From: Microcaldota archaeon
Lineage (GTDB): Archaea > Micrarchaeota > Micrarchaeia > Micrarchaeales > CABMGC01
DNA length: 45,126 nt
Assembly (NCBI GenBank): GCA_021848065.1
Contig: JAJZNA010000025.1
Span: 1 to 45,126 of the forward strand
Reading direction: 5' to 3'
Positions 17,166-25,513 of this stretch are shown here, in pieces; position 1 is the stretch's first letter, and each line of letters starts with the position of its first letter. Below the pieces are notes generated by a model. It did not search any database. It saw only the letters and a program-made list of their open reading frames with translations, and was not told the DNA's origin. Both the position numbers and the translations under genes were made by a program.

Positions 17166-17181
17166 CAGATATAATTATCTG
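17166..17181. promoter_or_regulatory. 16-bp palindrome in the bcp / 17211 divergent promoter
   Basis: CAGATA-TAAT-TATCTG is a perfect inverted repeat in the 89-bp gap between two divergent genes, about 45 bp from each start. It sits next to the TATA element of the peroxiredoxin gene, so it could be an operator for a dimeric regulator. The regulator is not in the window. Confidence 0.4.
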
Positions 17182-17210
17182 CGGCGGTTTCTCTCAAAAG
17201 CCAGGGTGTC

Positions 17211-17900
17211 TTGACGTTCTCTAAATTTTTAAGCAGTATCCTTGGAGGCAAGAAGGGTAAGGGTAGCGAAGTCACGATAACTTCTGTGAACATAAAGTTC
17301 CTTGGAGGCACGCACAGCCTCGGCGGCCTTACGCCCTCTGGCGAGACGTTCGAGTATGTGATACCCTTCCAGAACAGGATGGGGAGCGATATGCTACCGG
17401 ATAGCCTGAAGGGGCCGAGCGTAAGAATCAGTAAGATAATGCTGGGGCCTCCGTTCGAGCTGGTGAGCGTAGAGCCTTCACTGCCGGTGGATGTGCAATA
17501 TAAGTCAAAGATCTCTTTCAAGCTAAGGATAAAGACGCCTTCGATGGCATACAACGGACCCATGTCAGTGGACTTCGGAAACGATTCGGCAGGGAACATA
17601 GCAGTGAATGTGCACAAAGTCATACTGCGCAGGGGAGAGAACTCTGTTGAGCTGGAGAACTCCGAGATTGTAGCGACAATGCAGAAGTCGCAGGTGTTCA
17701 GAAAGGAGATACAGCTTTACCAGATAATGAGCCTCAACGACACACTGAAGTCCGTTGAAGTTAGCGCTCCGTTCGAGCTGGTGAGCGTAGAGCCTTCACT
17801 GCCGGTGGTAGCAGACAGGAAGGATAGCTACATGATAAGCGTTTATATTAAGGCTCCGCAAGCCAGCTATTCCGGAGATATGGAGATAAGACTGAGTTGA
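17211..17900 (+). CDS. Unknown protein with two tandem beta-rich repeats
   Basis: 229 aa from a TTG start preceded by GGGTG. I do not recognise a family. The protein is a tandem duplication: PFELVSVEPSLPV occurs at about residues 81-93 and again at 187-199, each followed by a similar segment (VQYKSKISFKLRIKTPSMAYNGPMSV versus ADRKDSYMISVYIKAPQASYSGDMEI). The pattern suggests two Ig-like beta domains. No signal peptide or membrane helix is visible, so it is probably cytosolic. Its stop overlaps the region just before the EF-Tu-like gene, so the two are likely cotranscribed. Confidence 0.7.
   Translation: MTFSKFLSSILGGKKGKGSEVTITSVNIKFLGGTHSLGGLTPSGETFEYVIPFQNRMGSDMLPDSLKGPSVRISKIMLGPPFELVSVEPSLPVDVQYKSKISFKLRIKTPSMAYNGPMSVDFGNDSAGNIAVNVHKVILRRGENSVELENSEIVATMQKSQVFRKEIQLYQIMSLNDTLKSVEVSAPFELVSVEPSLPVVADRKDSYMISVYIKAPQASYSGDMEIRLS
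17451..17490 (+). repeat. 41-bp exact direct repeat, first copy
   Basis: The block beginning CCGTTCGAGCTGGTGAGCGT recurs identically at 17769-17808, 318 bp later and in frame; a shared T just before each extends the match to 41 bp. Both copies lie in the same gene and encode PFELVSVEPSLPV. Confidence 0.9.
17769..17808 (+). repeat. 41-bp exact direct repeat, second copy
   Basis: Second copy of the repeat at 17451-17490. DNA identity is perfect including synonymous positions, while flanking sequence has diverged, which points to gene conversion or strong local constraint. Confidence 0.9.
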
Positions 17901-17902
17901 TT

Positions 17903-18811
17903 ATGATGCATTACATAGTATCGGTGCCGCTGAACGAGAATATAGCGTCGTTTATAGGGAAGAAGGGGTCTGAGGAGAGCCTTGTGTTCTACAACAGGAG
18001 ACTGGACGACAAAGTTATCGTAGTGCTGTACCCAAGCAACGATGAAGTGAAGCAGCATTACGCCATAGCAGAGTCGATGCTTCTGTCCGGGCAGATAGTC
18101 ATAAGCACGGCCAGCATAGACAAGCTGTTCGGCGAGGTGATAGTCGCAGCTTCGCTGATAGACAAGCACGTAATACTCACTGACGAGAACGACGTATCAG
18201 GCATACTTGCAGGAGGGATCATGAAGGACTATGAGATCTCTTCAAAGGAAGAGCTTCTGCAGAAAATAACGTCGCGCGCCATAAATGGCGATGCAGGCAG
18301 CGTTCGCGTTGATGTGGACCACATCTTCCCAGTCAAGGGCATAGGGACGGTAGCACTTGGCATTGTAACGGCAGGGAAGGTAAAAGTGCATGACACGCTC
18401 TACTGCACTTCAGGAAAGCAGGTGTCGGTAAAGTCGATACAGAGCCAGGACACGGATATACAGGAGGCAGGAATAGGCACACGAGTGGGCCTGGCACTCA
18501 AGGGAGCTGAACCTGACGACATGGAGAAAGGGGATCTGCTTCTGTCCACACAGGCGGCAAAGGCGAGATCCGCAAAGGCTAGCCTGAAGGTAAGCGCGCT
18601 GGCACACGAGAATGTTGCAGAGCAGTCACGCTACATTTTCGTATCGAACTTTACGCACGTGGTTGTGAAAGTGGTGAAGCTAGGCACAGGAGAGTGCGAG
18701 CTCTCGTTCGAGAAGCCGATATCGATACTCAAGGGAGACAAGTTCTTCCTGATAAGGGACCGGGGACCCAAGATATTCGCCTCCGGCACAGTCCTTGAGG
18801 CAATGGCCTAA
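17903..18811 (+). CDS. EF-Tu-like protein with degenerate GTPase domain
   Basis: About 302 aa; start at ATG 17903 or 17906 (the track TTG at 17897 is less likely). Residues ~145-225 (VDHIFPVKGIGTVALGIVTAGKVKVHDTL) match EF-Tu domain 2, and the C-terminal third matches domain 3. The N-terminal ~130 residues replace the G domain but lack the GxxxxGK, DxxG and NKxD motifs, so GTP hydrolysis is not expected. Similar short EF-Tu/IF2-like proteins exist in archaea without a settled role. It may bind an aminoacyl-tRNA or ribosome partner without GTP cycling. Cotranscribed with the duplicated-domain gene upstream. Confidence 0.72.
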   Translation: MMHYIVSVPLNENIASFIGKKGSEESLVFYNRRLDDKVIVVLYPSNDEVKQHYAIAESMLLSGQIVISTASIDKLFGEVIVAASLIDKHVILTDENDVSGILAGGIMKDYEISSKEELLQKITSRAINGDAGSVRVDVDHIFPVKGIGTVALGIVTAGKVKVHDTLYCTSGKQVSVKSIQSQDTDIQEAGIGTRVGLALKGAEPDDMEKGDLLLSTQAAKARSAKASLKVSALAHENVAEQSRYIFVSNFTHVVVKVVKLGTGECELSFEKPISILKGDKFFLIRDRGPKIFASGTVLEAMA

Positions 18812-19377
18812 TATTTATCCCACATCTCCCAGAATTGGTCCAGCAGCTTATCCACCTTATCCTGCTCTTCGGTTACTTCTATGGCCTCCACGTTGCTGTG
18901 CATGCCCTTGTAGGTAAGGTTTGCAGATCCCATGACGGCCTGTCTTTCTGACACATACATCTTTGCATGCACAAATCGGTCTGGCACCTTGAGGTGTATG
19001 CGCCTTGACCTGGATGAGGATGACCGGTACTTCGCCATGCCTATGACTAAAGGTATTGCTGGGGCGAGCAGGGCGTATCCATAGATTCCAAGTGCGATGA
19101 ATGCGTAAAGGAGTGCTGCAGAGAACAGGCCATACACTGCAAGTGTGGGTAGGGACCCTCTGCGCCTTAGTACATGCCTGGCCCCCTCGTCCATGGATGA
19201 CGATATTATGTAGAACTCGGATCTTGAAGCGTTTCTGAAAATCCTCTCGGCATAATACCGGTCCAGATATGGCGAGACGATGTGCATCCTACGGGAGGTG
19301 TCGAGCATGCGGTCGATGTGCCTGTAGCTGTCGCTGCCGTAATGGTACGATGCCCTTTCGCGAGGCAGGCCGAACAT
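18808..19377 (-). CDS. Phospholipase D-like membrane protein
   Basis: 189 aa. The PLD half-site HAKMYVSERQAVMGSANLTYKGMHSNVEA carries HxK and the GSANLT continuation typical of PLD-like nucleases/phosphatidyltransferases. The N-terminal part (HIDRMLDTSRRMHIVSPYLDRYYAERIF) matches the start of a PLD fold. A two-helix membrane hairpin (about residues 77-112) is inserted between them. Only one HKD motif is present, so a homodimer would be needed for an active site. Its end overlaps the EF-Tu-like gene tail to tail by 4 bp. Confidence 0.78.
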   Translation of the reverse strand: MFGLPRERASYHYGSDSYRHIDRMLDTSRRMHIVSPYLDRYYAERIFRNASRSEFYIISSSMDEGARHVLRRRGSLPTLAVYGLFSAALLYAFIALGIYGYALLAPAIPLVIGMAKYRSSSSRSRRIHLKVPDRFVHAKMYVSERQAVMGSANLTYKGMHSNVEAIEVTEEQDKVDKLLDQFWEMWDKY

Positions 19378-19503
19378 GATAGTTCATACATAGGCAAGAT
19401 TAATACGCATGCACCAGCTGGGAGAGGCTGATGGAAGGGGAATAGAAGGCAAAATAGCATTTTAATACATTTCGATGTAACATTAAAAGTGATTGGTGGT
19501 TGT

Positions 19504-20196
19504 GTGAGAAATGAGACCCTTTCGTTCCTTATTGCGGCGTTTGCCATACTGGTAATAGCATCCGTGCTTGCACTTGGTGTTCTTTATCCAAATGGGCTTG
19601 GAGGTGGAAGAGGGAAGTCATACATATCGGTATCAGCTACTGGGTCGGCGTATGGAACGCCGCAGATGGCAACGCTTTACGTGATAATGAACGGCAGCGG
19701 CGCCACTACTGCAATAGCATCCTCCAACCTGTCCCTTACGCTTTCCGAGTTCAATAATTCCATTTCCAAGTATGTGTCAGGCAATCTAAGCAAGGTAACA
19801 ACACAGTCTTACACGCTGCTAAGGTACAACCAGACATACGTGGCAACGGAGATGGTATCGGTGGCACTGCCGGACATGTCCAATGTGAGCCCGGCGATAG
19901 GGGACCTCTCACAGATAAAGAATGTTTACATAAGCAGGGTAAGTTCAAGGCTCACTGGGCAGCAGGAGGCTACGCTTAGAAAGCAGGCATTGCAGTCAGC
20001 CATGCTTAATGCAAGCGAGCAGGCGGCGGCCCTTGCGCCTAACAAGACGCTCACAATATTAAACATCACTGCTGCGCAGCCGTACATATACCCCAACGTG
20101 GCATTCACCTCTGGAGCTGCATACCAGAACCCGCTCTTCTATACAGGCACCGAGACCCTTACGCAGTCGGTTTATGTAATCTACTCATATGGCTAA
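19504..20196 (+). CDS. SIMPL-domain (DUF541) secreted/membrane-anchored protein
   Basis: About 230 aa from GTG 19504 with GGTGG just upstream; the track start is a GTG at 19489. An N-terminal membrane helix (LSFLIAAFAILVIASVLALGVLY) is followed by the SIMPL start ISVSATGSAYGTPQMATLYVIMNG, a helical segment (LSLTLSEFNNSISKYV), and the later LRKQALQSAMLNASEQAAALA block typical of the domain. It faces the outside and has several N-glycosylation sequons. The role of SIMPL proteins in archaea is not known; bacterial members (BP26) form membrane-linked assemblies. Confidence 0.82.
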   Translation: MRNETLSFLIAAFAILVIASVLALGVLYPNGLGGGRGKSYISVSATGSAYGTPQMATLYVIMNGSGATTAIASSNLSLTLSEFNNSISKYVSGNLSKVTTQSYTLLRYNQTYVATEMVSVALPDMSNVSPAIGDLSQIKNVYISRVSSRLTGQQEATLRKQALQSAMLNASEQAAALAPNKTLTILNITAAQPYIYPNVAFTSGAAYQNPLFYTGTETLTQSVYVIYSYG

Positions 20197-20202
20197 AGGA
20201 TA

Positions 20203-20222
20203 ATGGTGGCCTATGCCACCAT
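20203..20222. terminator. Strong hairpin between convergent genes
   Basis: ATGGTGGC-CTAT-GCCACCAT is a perfect 8-bp stem with a 4-nt loop, 7 bp after the SIMPL stop and about 32 bp before the pheA stop on the other strand. Its position fits a shared terminator or transcript 3'-end stabiliser for both genes. Confidence 0.5.
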
Positions 20223-20253
20223 GGCCCTTTGGCTTTGTGACGCAGCGAATCAG

Positions 20254-21057
20254 TCATACTTCAGACTTTTTATAGGAACCCAGGACCTTGACAAACTTTG
20301 CGCGCTTGCGCAGTTCGGATAATGCCATGACCACTTTAGGATCGCCTTTGTCTCCTTTGAAATCCACGTAGAAATTGTACGACCAGGGATGGCCCACCAC
20401 TGGCCTGGACTGTATGAAAGTGAGGTCGATGCCGTTAGATGCAAATGCCCCTAGGGCATTGAACAGTGCACCGGCAATAGGTCGGGCCGCGAATACTACC
20501 GAGGTCTTTTCTCCGCGAGCCGCTGCCGTCTTCGATACGACCAGGAATCGGGTGTAGTTCTTCTTGTTGGTGGATATGGATCGTGCAAGTATTTTCATAT
20601 GGTATAGTCTTGCAGCATATGGGGAGGCTATGGCAGCTGCATCAGGCATGCCAGTCTCCTTCAGCATCATTACGCTGCCTGCGGTGTCATAGTAGGGTAT
20701 AGATCCGAGGCCGTGACGCTCAAGGTACTCCCTGCACTGGCCCAGAGCCTGAGGATGCGAGTAGACGCGCTTTACCTCTGGCAGTTTGGTGCCCGGATTG
20801 GATATGAGGCAATGGTCTATGCGCATTGTTATCTCTTGCATTATGTTTAGCCTTAGCCCGATAAGATTGTCGTATGTGGCAGTTACCACGCCCTCGATCG
20901 AATTTTCTATTGGCACTATCCCAAGATCGGCCCGCTTCCCCACCGCCTTGAATACCTCGGAGATGTATTTGCAGTGCACGGGAACCATTCCGGCGAATGC
21001 GTTGTATGCTGCCTGCTCAGTGTACGAACCGGCTTCACCATATATGGCAATCTTCAT
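20254..21057 (-). CDS. pheA: Prephenate dehydratase
   Basis: 267 aa, a monofunctional enzyme converting prephenate to phenylpyruvate in phenylalanine synthesis. Catalytic-domain motifs are GEAGSYTEQAAYNAF, VPIENSIEGVV, HPQALGQCREYL, AAIASPYAARLY and NYTRFLVVS with the active-site Thr-Arg-Phe. The C-terminal ACT domain begins after about residue 185, where GIDLTFIQSRPV replaces the usual ESRP Phe-binding motif by QSRP. Feedback by phenylalanine is likely. It stands alone; no chorismate mutase or aminotransferase neighbours are present. Confidence 0.94.
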   Translation of the reverse strand: MKIAIYGEAGSYTEQAAYNAFAGMVPVHCKYISEVFKAVGKRADLGIVPIENSIEGVVTATYDNLIGLRLNIMQEITMRIDHCLISNPGTKLPEVKRVYSHPQALGQCREYLERHGLGSIPYYDTAGSVMMLKETGMPDAAAIASPYAARLYHMKILARSISTNKKNYTRFLVVSKTAAARGEKTSVVFAARPIAGALFNALGAFASNGIDLTFIQSRPVVGHPWSYNFYVDFKGDKGDPKVVMALSELRKRAKFVKVLGSYKKSEV

Positions 21058-21162
21058 GAAATCAGCATTTGCAACGGGATAACCACGGGTGGAATCGCCG
21101 CGTGTGATATGGGATTATGATAAAAGTTATATACCATATCCCTAGTATTATATAAGATATCC

Positions 21163-22140
21163 ATGGCAGGCAACCCTGATACGCGAACGCCTTCGAATGA
21201 AGGCAGGGCAGGCTGGTTTTCAGGAAAGAATCTAATTTCTATAAAGGATTTTAGCAAGGCGCACATAGAGGACATGCTTGATAAGTCAGAGGCCATGCTT
21301 CACTCCCTGGAGAGGCACGAGCGCAGGCTTGACCTCCAGAGCAAGATAATGGCAACTCTCTTCTTCGAGCCTAGCACCAGGACAAGGCTCAGCTTTGAGA
21401 GCGCCATGCAGAGGCTTGGGGGAGGCGCCATAGGCTTTGCGGACGCAAGCACATCATCCAGTGCCAAGGGAGAGACGCTTGCCGACACAGTAAAAATAGT
21501 GTCATCCTATGCAGATATCATAGTCATAAGGCACCCAAAGGCGGGCGCTATGGCCGAGGCGGTGGAGAATGCTAGCGTGCCCGTGATAAACGCGGGTGAC
21601 GGCATAGGAGAGCACCCGACTCAGGCGCTTATTGACCTATTTACTATAAGAATGGAGAAGAAGAGGCTTGGAGGGCTTGACATAGCGCTTGTTGGAGACC
21701 TCAAGAACGGAAGGACAATACATTCACTGGCATACGCACTTGCGATGTTCGGAAACAACCTTACGCTGATAGCGCCCGACGCCCTGCAGATGCCTGAAGG
21801 GATGGTTGAAGACATAAAATCGAGATATCATGTGGAGGTATCCAGGTCTGACTCGCTTGATGAGGCAGGAAGGTGCGAGGTCGTTTACATACCACGCGTG
21901 CAGAAGGAGCGCTTCACAGACATTGATGAGTACCACAGATTTGCCAAATACTATGTAGTGAACAGGGACTTCCTTGAAAAGGCTGACGGAGACCCCATAA
22001 TAATGAGCCCGCTTCCCAGGACCGAGGAGATATCCAGGGACATAGACAACATGAAGAATTCTGTTTACTTCAAGCAGGCATCTTACGGAGTTCCGGTGCG
22101 CATGGCGATCCTTAGCATGATCCTTGAAGGCATCAAGTAG
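21163..22140 (+). CDS. pyrB: Aspartate carbamoyltransferase catalytic subunit
   Basis: 325 aa, with a ~20-residue N-terminal extension compared with typical ~305-aa chains. Carbamoyl-phosphate motif FFEPSTRTRLSFE, SSSAKGETLADT loop, HPTQALIDL, and the aspartate loop MSPLPRTEEI are intact. It commits carbamoyl phosphate and aspartate to pyrimidine synthesis. The regulatory subunit gene pyrI, usually adjacent in archaea, is absent here: 22141-22369 holds no ORF. Two TATA-like elements (GTTATATAC and TATTATATAAG) precede the ATG. Confidence 0.95.
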   Translation: MAGNPDTRTPSNEGRAGWFSGKNLISIKDFSKAHIEDMLDKSEAMLHSLERHERRLDLQSKIMATLFFEPSTRTRLSFESAMQRLGGGAIGFADASTSSSAKGETLADTVKIVSSYADIIVIRHPKAGAMAEAVENASVPVINAGDGIGEHPTQALIDLFTIRMEKKRLGGLDIALVGDLKNGRTIHSLAYALAMFGNNLTLIAPDALQMPEGMVEDIKSRYHVEVSRSDSLDEAGRCEVVYIPRVQKERFTDIDEYHRFAKYYVVNRDFLEKADGDPIIMSPLPRTEEISRDIDNMKNSVYFKQASYGVPVRMAILSMILEGIK

Positions 22141-22369
22141 CGTGAAAGGTGTTGGCTTGGATCTTGGCAGGGCAGTTGCCAGGTGCACTTATCAAGATCA
22201 TTTGGGGAGGCTAGAGCTTTAGCCGTTTAATGCAAAACTGCATGTTGGGGAGAAACCAGGCTGCTGGCCCTGCGATGGGGGTTGATTCTTCCTGAAGGTC
22301 AAATCTGGCGATGCTCCATACGGCCCTAACTTCAATTTGATCCCGCATCGGAATGAAAAATGAGAAATT

Positions 22370-22495
22370 CGCCCAGGATGGGATTTGAACCCATAATCCC
22401 CGAAGGGACCGGTTTGCTTGTGTGCATCATCTTGTATCAGCTCTTGAATAAATCAAATTCAAGACCGGCGCAATACCGGATTTTGCTACCTGGGC
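22370..22495 (-). tRNA. tRNA-Ser (anticodon UGA) with intron
   Basis: 126 nt with an intron of about 43 nt after position 37. Acceptor GCCCAGG pairs with CCTGGGC and G73 is the serine-type discriminator. The D stem is GCAA/TTGC, the anticodon stem CCGGT/ACCGG with CT-TGA-A in the loop, the variable arm TCCC-TTCG-GGGA and the T arm ATGGG-TTCAAAT-CCCAT. The intron pairs with the anticodon region (CTTGAAT with ATTCAAG), forming the helix expected for a bulge-helix-bulge splice site. A symmetric TATA box at 22520-22529 is 29 bp upstream. Confidence 0.92.
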
Positions 22496-22519
22496 ACAAA
22501 CTGATATTTTACAGACCAA

Positions 22520-22529
22520 CTTTATAAAG
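22520..22529. promoter_or_regulatory. Symmetric TATA box between tRNA-Ser and gatC
   Basis: CTTTATAAAG is a perfect 10-bp palindrome centred 29 bp from the tRNA-Ser 5' end and 53 bp from the gatC ATG, which has its own GGTGG ribosome-binding site. It probably serves both directions. Confidence 0.55.
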
Positions 22530-22577
22530 CTTCATTACCTCTTAATTTTGCTATTTGTCCGGTACAGGTGGAATAAC

Positions 22578-22850
22578 ATGGATGACGCGGCGTTTGACAG
22601 GATGCTTAGGATATGCAGGCTAAGGCTTTCGGGAAGCGAGAGGGACAGGATCAAGGCAGATATTGACAAGGTGATCACATATTTCGACACCATAGAGAGT
22701 GTTGACTGCGACGGCTACTCCCCCGCGTACCAGCCAGTGGAGATGCCTGCGCGCACAAGGGAAGACAGGACGGATGTGTTCCGGGAATCTGACAGGCTGC
22801 TGAAGAACTCAAAGACATACAGATTCTACATGGTAGGGCCGAAGATATGA
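22578..22850 (+). CDS. gatC: Glutamyl/aspartyl-tRNA amidotransferase subunit C
   Basis: 90 aa from the ATG at 22578, preceded by GGTGG; the track start is upstream and unlikely. GatC pattern: N-terminal helix LRICRLRLSGSERDRIKADIDKVITYFDTIESVDCDGYSP and the C-terminal R-DR-D stretch. It wraps around GatA and GatB and stabilises the complex that converts Asp-tRNA(Asn) or Glu-tRNA(Gln) to the amide. Overlaps gatA by 4 bp (ATGA). Confidence 0.9.
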   Translation: MDDAAFDRMLRICRLRLSGSERDRIKADIDKVITYFDTIESVDCDGYSPAYQPVEMPARTREDRTDVFRESDRLLKNSKTYRFYMVGPKI

Positions 22851-24196
22851 GAAGCAGCATTGATGAATTTGAAGAGAAGGAGAAGCCTGATGGTTACTAC
22901 GAGCGCACGCTGAAGGAGCTTTCGGACATGAACCAGAAGTTCCACATATTCAGCAGAATGCCCCAAAGCATGGAACATGGTTTCCAATTCAGCGTGAAGG
23001 ACAACATATGCGTAGATGGAGTGGAGTCAAGTGCATCGGCAGAGATACTTGAAGGATACGTTCCACCGTTTGACGCGACTGCCGTGGAGAGGATGCGTGG
23101 CAGGGGATTTTCATTCATAGGAAAGACAAAGATGGACGAGTTCGGATTTGGCACGTTTGGCATAAACTGCGCGGAGCATCCGCTGAATCCGATAAACCCG
23201 GAGTATGTGACAGGAGGATCTAGTGCAGGTGCAGCAGCTGCAACTGCTGTGATGAAATATCATGTAGCTATCGCAGAGTCGACAGGGGGGTCCATTTCAT
23301 GCCCTGCTGCGTTCTGCGGAGTTGTCGGATTCACGCCCACATACGGGCTTGTATCAAGGTATGGGCTGATAGACTATGCAAACTCCCTTGACAAGATAGG
23401 GATAATGGCAAGGCGCTCTGCTGACATAAGGCATGTTTTCGATGTGATTAAAGGAAGTGACAGGTATGACACCACCTGCATAGACCGGGAAGTGAACGCA
23501 GACAAGAGGACAAAGCTCATAATCGTAGATCAGCTAATGCAGAACATTGACCAGGCAGTACTAAGCGCATTTGACAGGTTCACATCGAAGCTTGAGAGCA
23601 GGGGATATGAAGTAGTGCACAGGTCAATACCTTTCATAGAGAAGGCCATACCTGCATATTACATAATATCCACTGCAGAAGCATCCACCAACCTTGCCAA
23701 GTACACCGGCTTCAAGTATGGAAAGAAGACTGAGGACTTCTCGCAAGGATACAACGAGTTCTTTACAGAGGCCAGGTCGAGTTTAGGGACTGAGGCAAAG
23801 AGAAGAGTGATCCTTGGAACTTTCGTTAGGAGTGCAAGCGTCAAGTCCAAGTATTACGAGAAAGCCCTCAGGCTCAGACGCATGCTTATCGAGGCCATGG
23901 GCAATGTGCTGTCAGAAGGGTTCATAATATCGCCGACGATGCCGATAATGCCACCGAAAGTGGAAGAGGCCGCAGGGCTAGACCCTGTAAAGGCGTACAG
24001 CATGGATTCCATAACGGTACCGCCAAACCTGGCAGGATTCCCACACATCTCGTTCCCTTATGATTACTCTGGGGATTTCCCCATGGGCGCGCAGCTGATA
24101 ACTTCCCACTTCAATGACTATGCGCTCATGGATTTTGCAGGAGCATGGGAAGAGGATTTTGAGTACAGGTTCAAATACAACGTTGGTTCTTTATGA
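22847..24196 (+). CDS. gatA: Glutamyl/aspartyl-tRNA amidotransferase subunit A
   Basis: 449 aa amidase-signature enzyme that releases ammonia from glutamine. The Ser-cisSer-Lys triad is visible: Lys in FSVKDNI, and the serine-rich YVTGGSSAGAAAATAV and ESTGGSISCPAAFCGVVGFTPTYGLVSRYGL. Slightly shorter than the ~480-aa bacterial average, mainly in the N-terminal region. Its end overlaps gatB by 4 bp, so gatC-gatA-gatB are translationally coupled. Confidence 0.95.
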   Translation: MRSSIDEFEEKEKPDGYYERTLKELSDMNQKFHIFSRMPQSMEHGFQFSVKDNICVDGVESSASAEILEGYVPPFDATAVERMRGRGFSFIGKTKMDEFGFGTFGINCAEHPLNPINPEYVTGGSSAGAAAATAVMKYHVAIAESTGGSISCPAAFCGVVGFTPTYGLVSRYGLIDYANSLDKIGIMARRSADIRHVFDVIKGSDRYDTTCIDREVNADKRTKLIIVDQLMQNIDQAVLSAFDRFTSKLESRGYEVVHRSIPFIEKAIPAYYIISTAEASTNLAKYTGFKYGKKTEDFSQGYNEFFTEARSSLGTEAKRRVILGTFVRSASVKSKYYEKALRLRRMLIEAMGNVLSEGFIISPTMPIMPPKVEEAAGLDPVKAYSMDSITVPPNLAGFPHISFPYDYSGDFPMGAQLITSHFNDYALMDFAGAWEEDFEYRFKYNVGSL

Positions 24197-25485
24197 AAAT
24201 AGGTTTGGAGGTACACGTAGCGCTGCCGACAAAGTCAAAGCTTTTCTGCAGCTGCAGCCCCATTGCGGAGGAGCCTAACACTGCAGTGTGCCCAATATGC
24301 CTTGGCATGCCTGGTGCAAAACCCATGCTAAACGCGGAGGCGCTGAAGATCTCAGTTGCAATAGCAAGAGCGCTTCATTGCGACATCATAGACAATGCAT
24401 ATTTCATAAGGAAGGTGTACTTCTATCCAGACCTGCCGAAATCATACCAGATAACCCAGCTTGATGGCGCCGTTGGAAGAGGAGGGTACGTCAGGGTAGG
24501 TGGCAAGAAAGTCAGGATAAGGAGGGTGCAGCTTGAGGAGGATCCTGCAAAGGTGGTGCGCGAGGATGAGTACTCACTACTGGACTTCAACAGATCAGGT
24601 GTGCCGCTGAACGAGATTGTGACAGAACCGGACATAGGGAGCGAGGAAGAGCTCAGGGGATTCGTCAGTGAGCTGAGAAGCATACTTTACTATGTGGGGG
24701 TGGACATAGACAGGGAGATGAAGATAGACTTAAACATCTCACTTGATGGGGAGCGCGTTGAGATAAAGAACGTTACCGGAATAAAGAACCTTATAGACGC
24801 CGAAAGGTATGAGTGCAAGAGGCAGGGTGAGATAATCGCGGCTGGTGGCAAGGTCAAAACCGAAACTAGATCGTACAGCGCTGAGGCCATGTCCACAGTA
24901 TCATCGAGAGAGAAAGAGAGTGATGAGGAATACGGATTTATCTATGACCCGGATCTGGTGATGTACCCTGCAAATACCATCCGCACTGATGAGACCCCAA
25001 TAGCAAGCGAGATTGCAGAAAGGTATTCGGCACAGTACGGTACAAATGCCGAAACGGTTAAGGAGCTTGTCATGTTCGACAGGAACGCCCTTAGGCTGCT
25101 TCGCCACGGAGCCGGCAATGGCAAGATAGGCACGGCAATAAATGCCATATCCATGCTTAGGAGGACAGACGCCATGGACATAGATGAGAAGAACTTTGAC
25201 AGGATGCTCGAGTATATGGGGCGAGGGATGCTCCTTAGTGATGATGCGATAAAGGCGCTTAAGGCAGGAAATGATGTGGAGATGTCCGCAGGTGCCGTAA
25301 GTGCTGAGGAGATAGACAAGGCAATAATGGAGGTTGTGGAATCGAGAAAGGACCTCGTCGCGGAGTATTCCACAAACCACAAGGCATTCAACTTCATAGT
25401 AGGCCTGATCCTAAAGAAGTATAAGGTAAGCCCCAGATATGTATCCGAAAGGCTTAGCAAGGTGCTGGAGACAAAGCTTAAATAG
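24193..25485 (+). CDS. gatB: Glutamyl/aspartyl-tRNA amidotransferase subunit B
   Basis: 430 aa, shorter than the usual ~475. The kinase/transamidase core is present: MKIGLEVHVALPTKSKLFCSCS, the zinc-site Cys pairs (CSCS and CPIC), AVCPICLGMPGAKP, and FNRSGVPLNEIVTEPDI. The helical and YqeY-like tail is present but compact (SAEEIDKAIMEVVESRKDLVAEY to LSKVLETKLK). It phosphorylates and then amidates the mischarged tRNA. A small inverted repeat (AATCAG/CTGATT, 25492-25509) fills the gap to aspS. Confidence 0.95.
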   Translation: MKIGLEVHVALPTKSKLFCSCSPIAEEPNTAVCPICLGMPGAKPMLNAEALKISVAIARALHCDIIDNAYFIRKVYFYPDLPKSYQITQLDGAVGRGGYVRVGGKKVRIRRVQLEEDPAKVVREDEYSLLDFNRSGVPLNEIVTEPDIGSEEELRGFVSELRSILYYVGVDIDREMKIDLNISLDGERVEIKNVTGIKNLIDAERYECKRQGEIIAAGGKVKTETRSYSAEAMSTVSSREKESDEEYGFIYDPDLVMYPANTIRTDETPIASEIAERYSAQYGTNAETVKELVMFDRNALRLLRHGAGNGKIGTAINAISMLRRTDAMDIDEKNFDRMLEYMGRGMLLSDDAIKALKAGNDVEMSAGAVSAEEIDKAIMEVVESRKDLVAEYSTNHKAFNFIVGLILKKYKVSPRYVSERLSKVLETKLK

Positions 25486-25513
25486 TTAGGTAATCAGTTT
25501 TATCTGATTTCTA

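Noticed and set aside
22141-22369. Possible structured RNA (RNase P or SRP) between pyrB and tRNA-Ser
   Set aside because: No conserved RNase P or SRP core sequences found; only a weak TATA-like element is visible.
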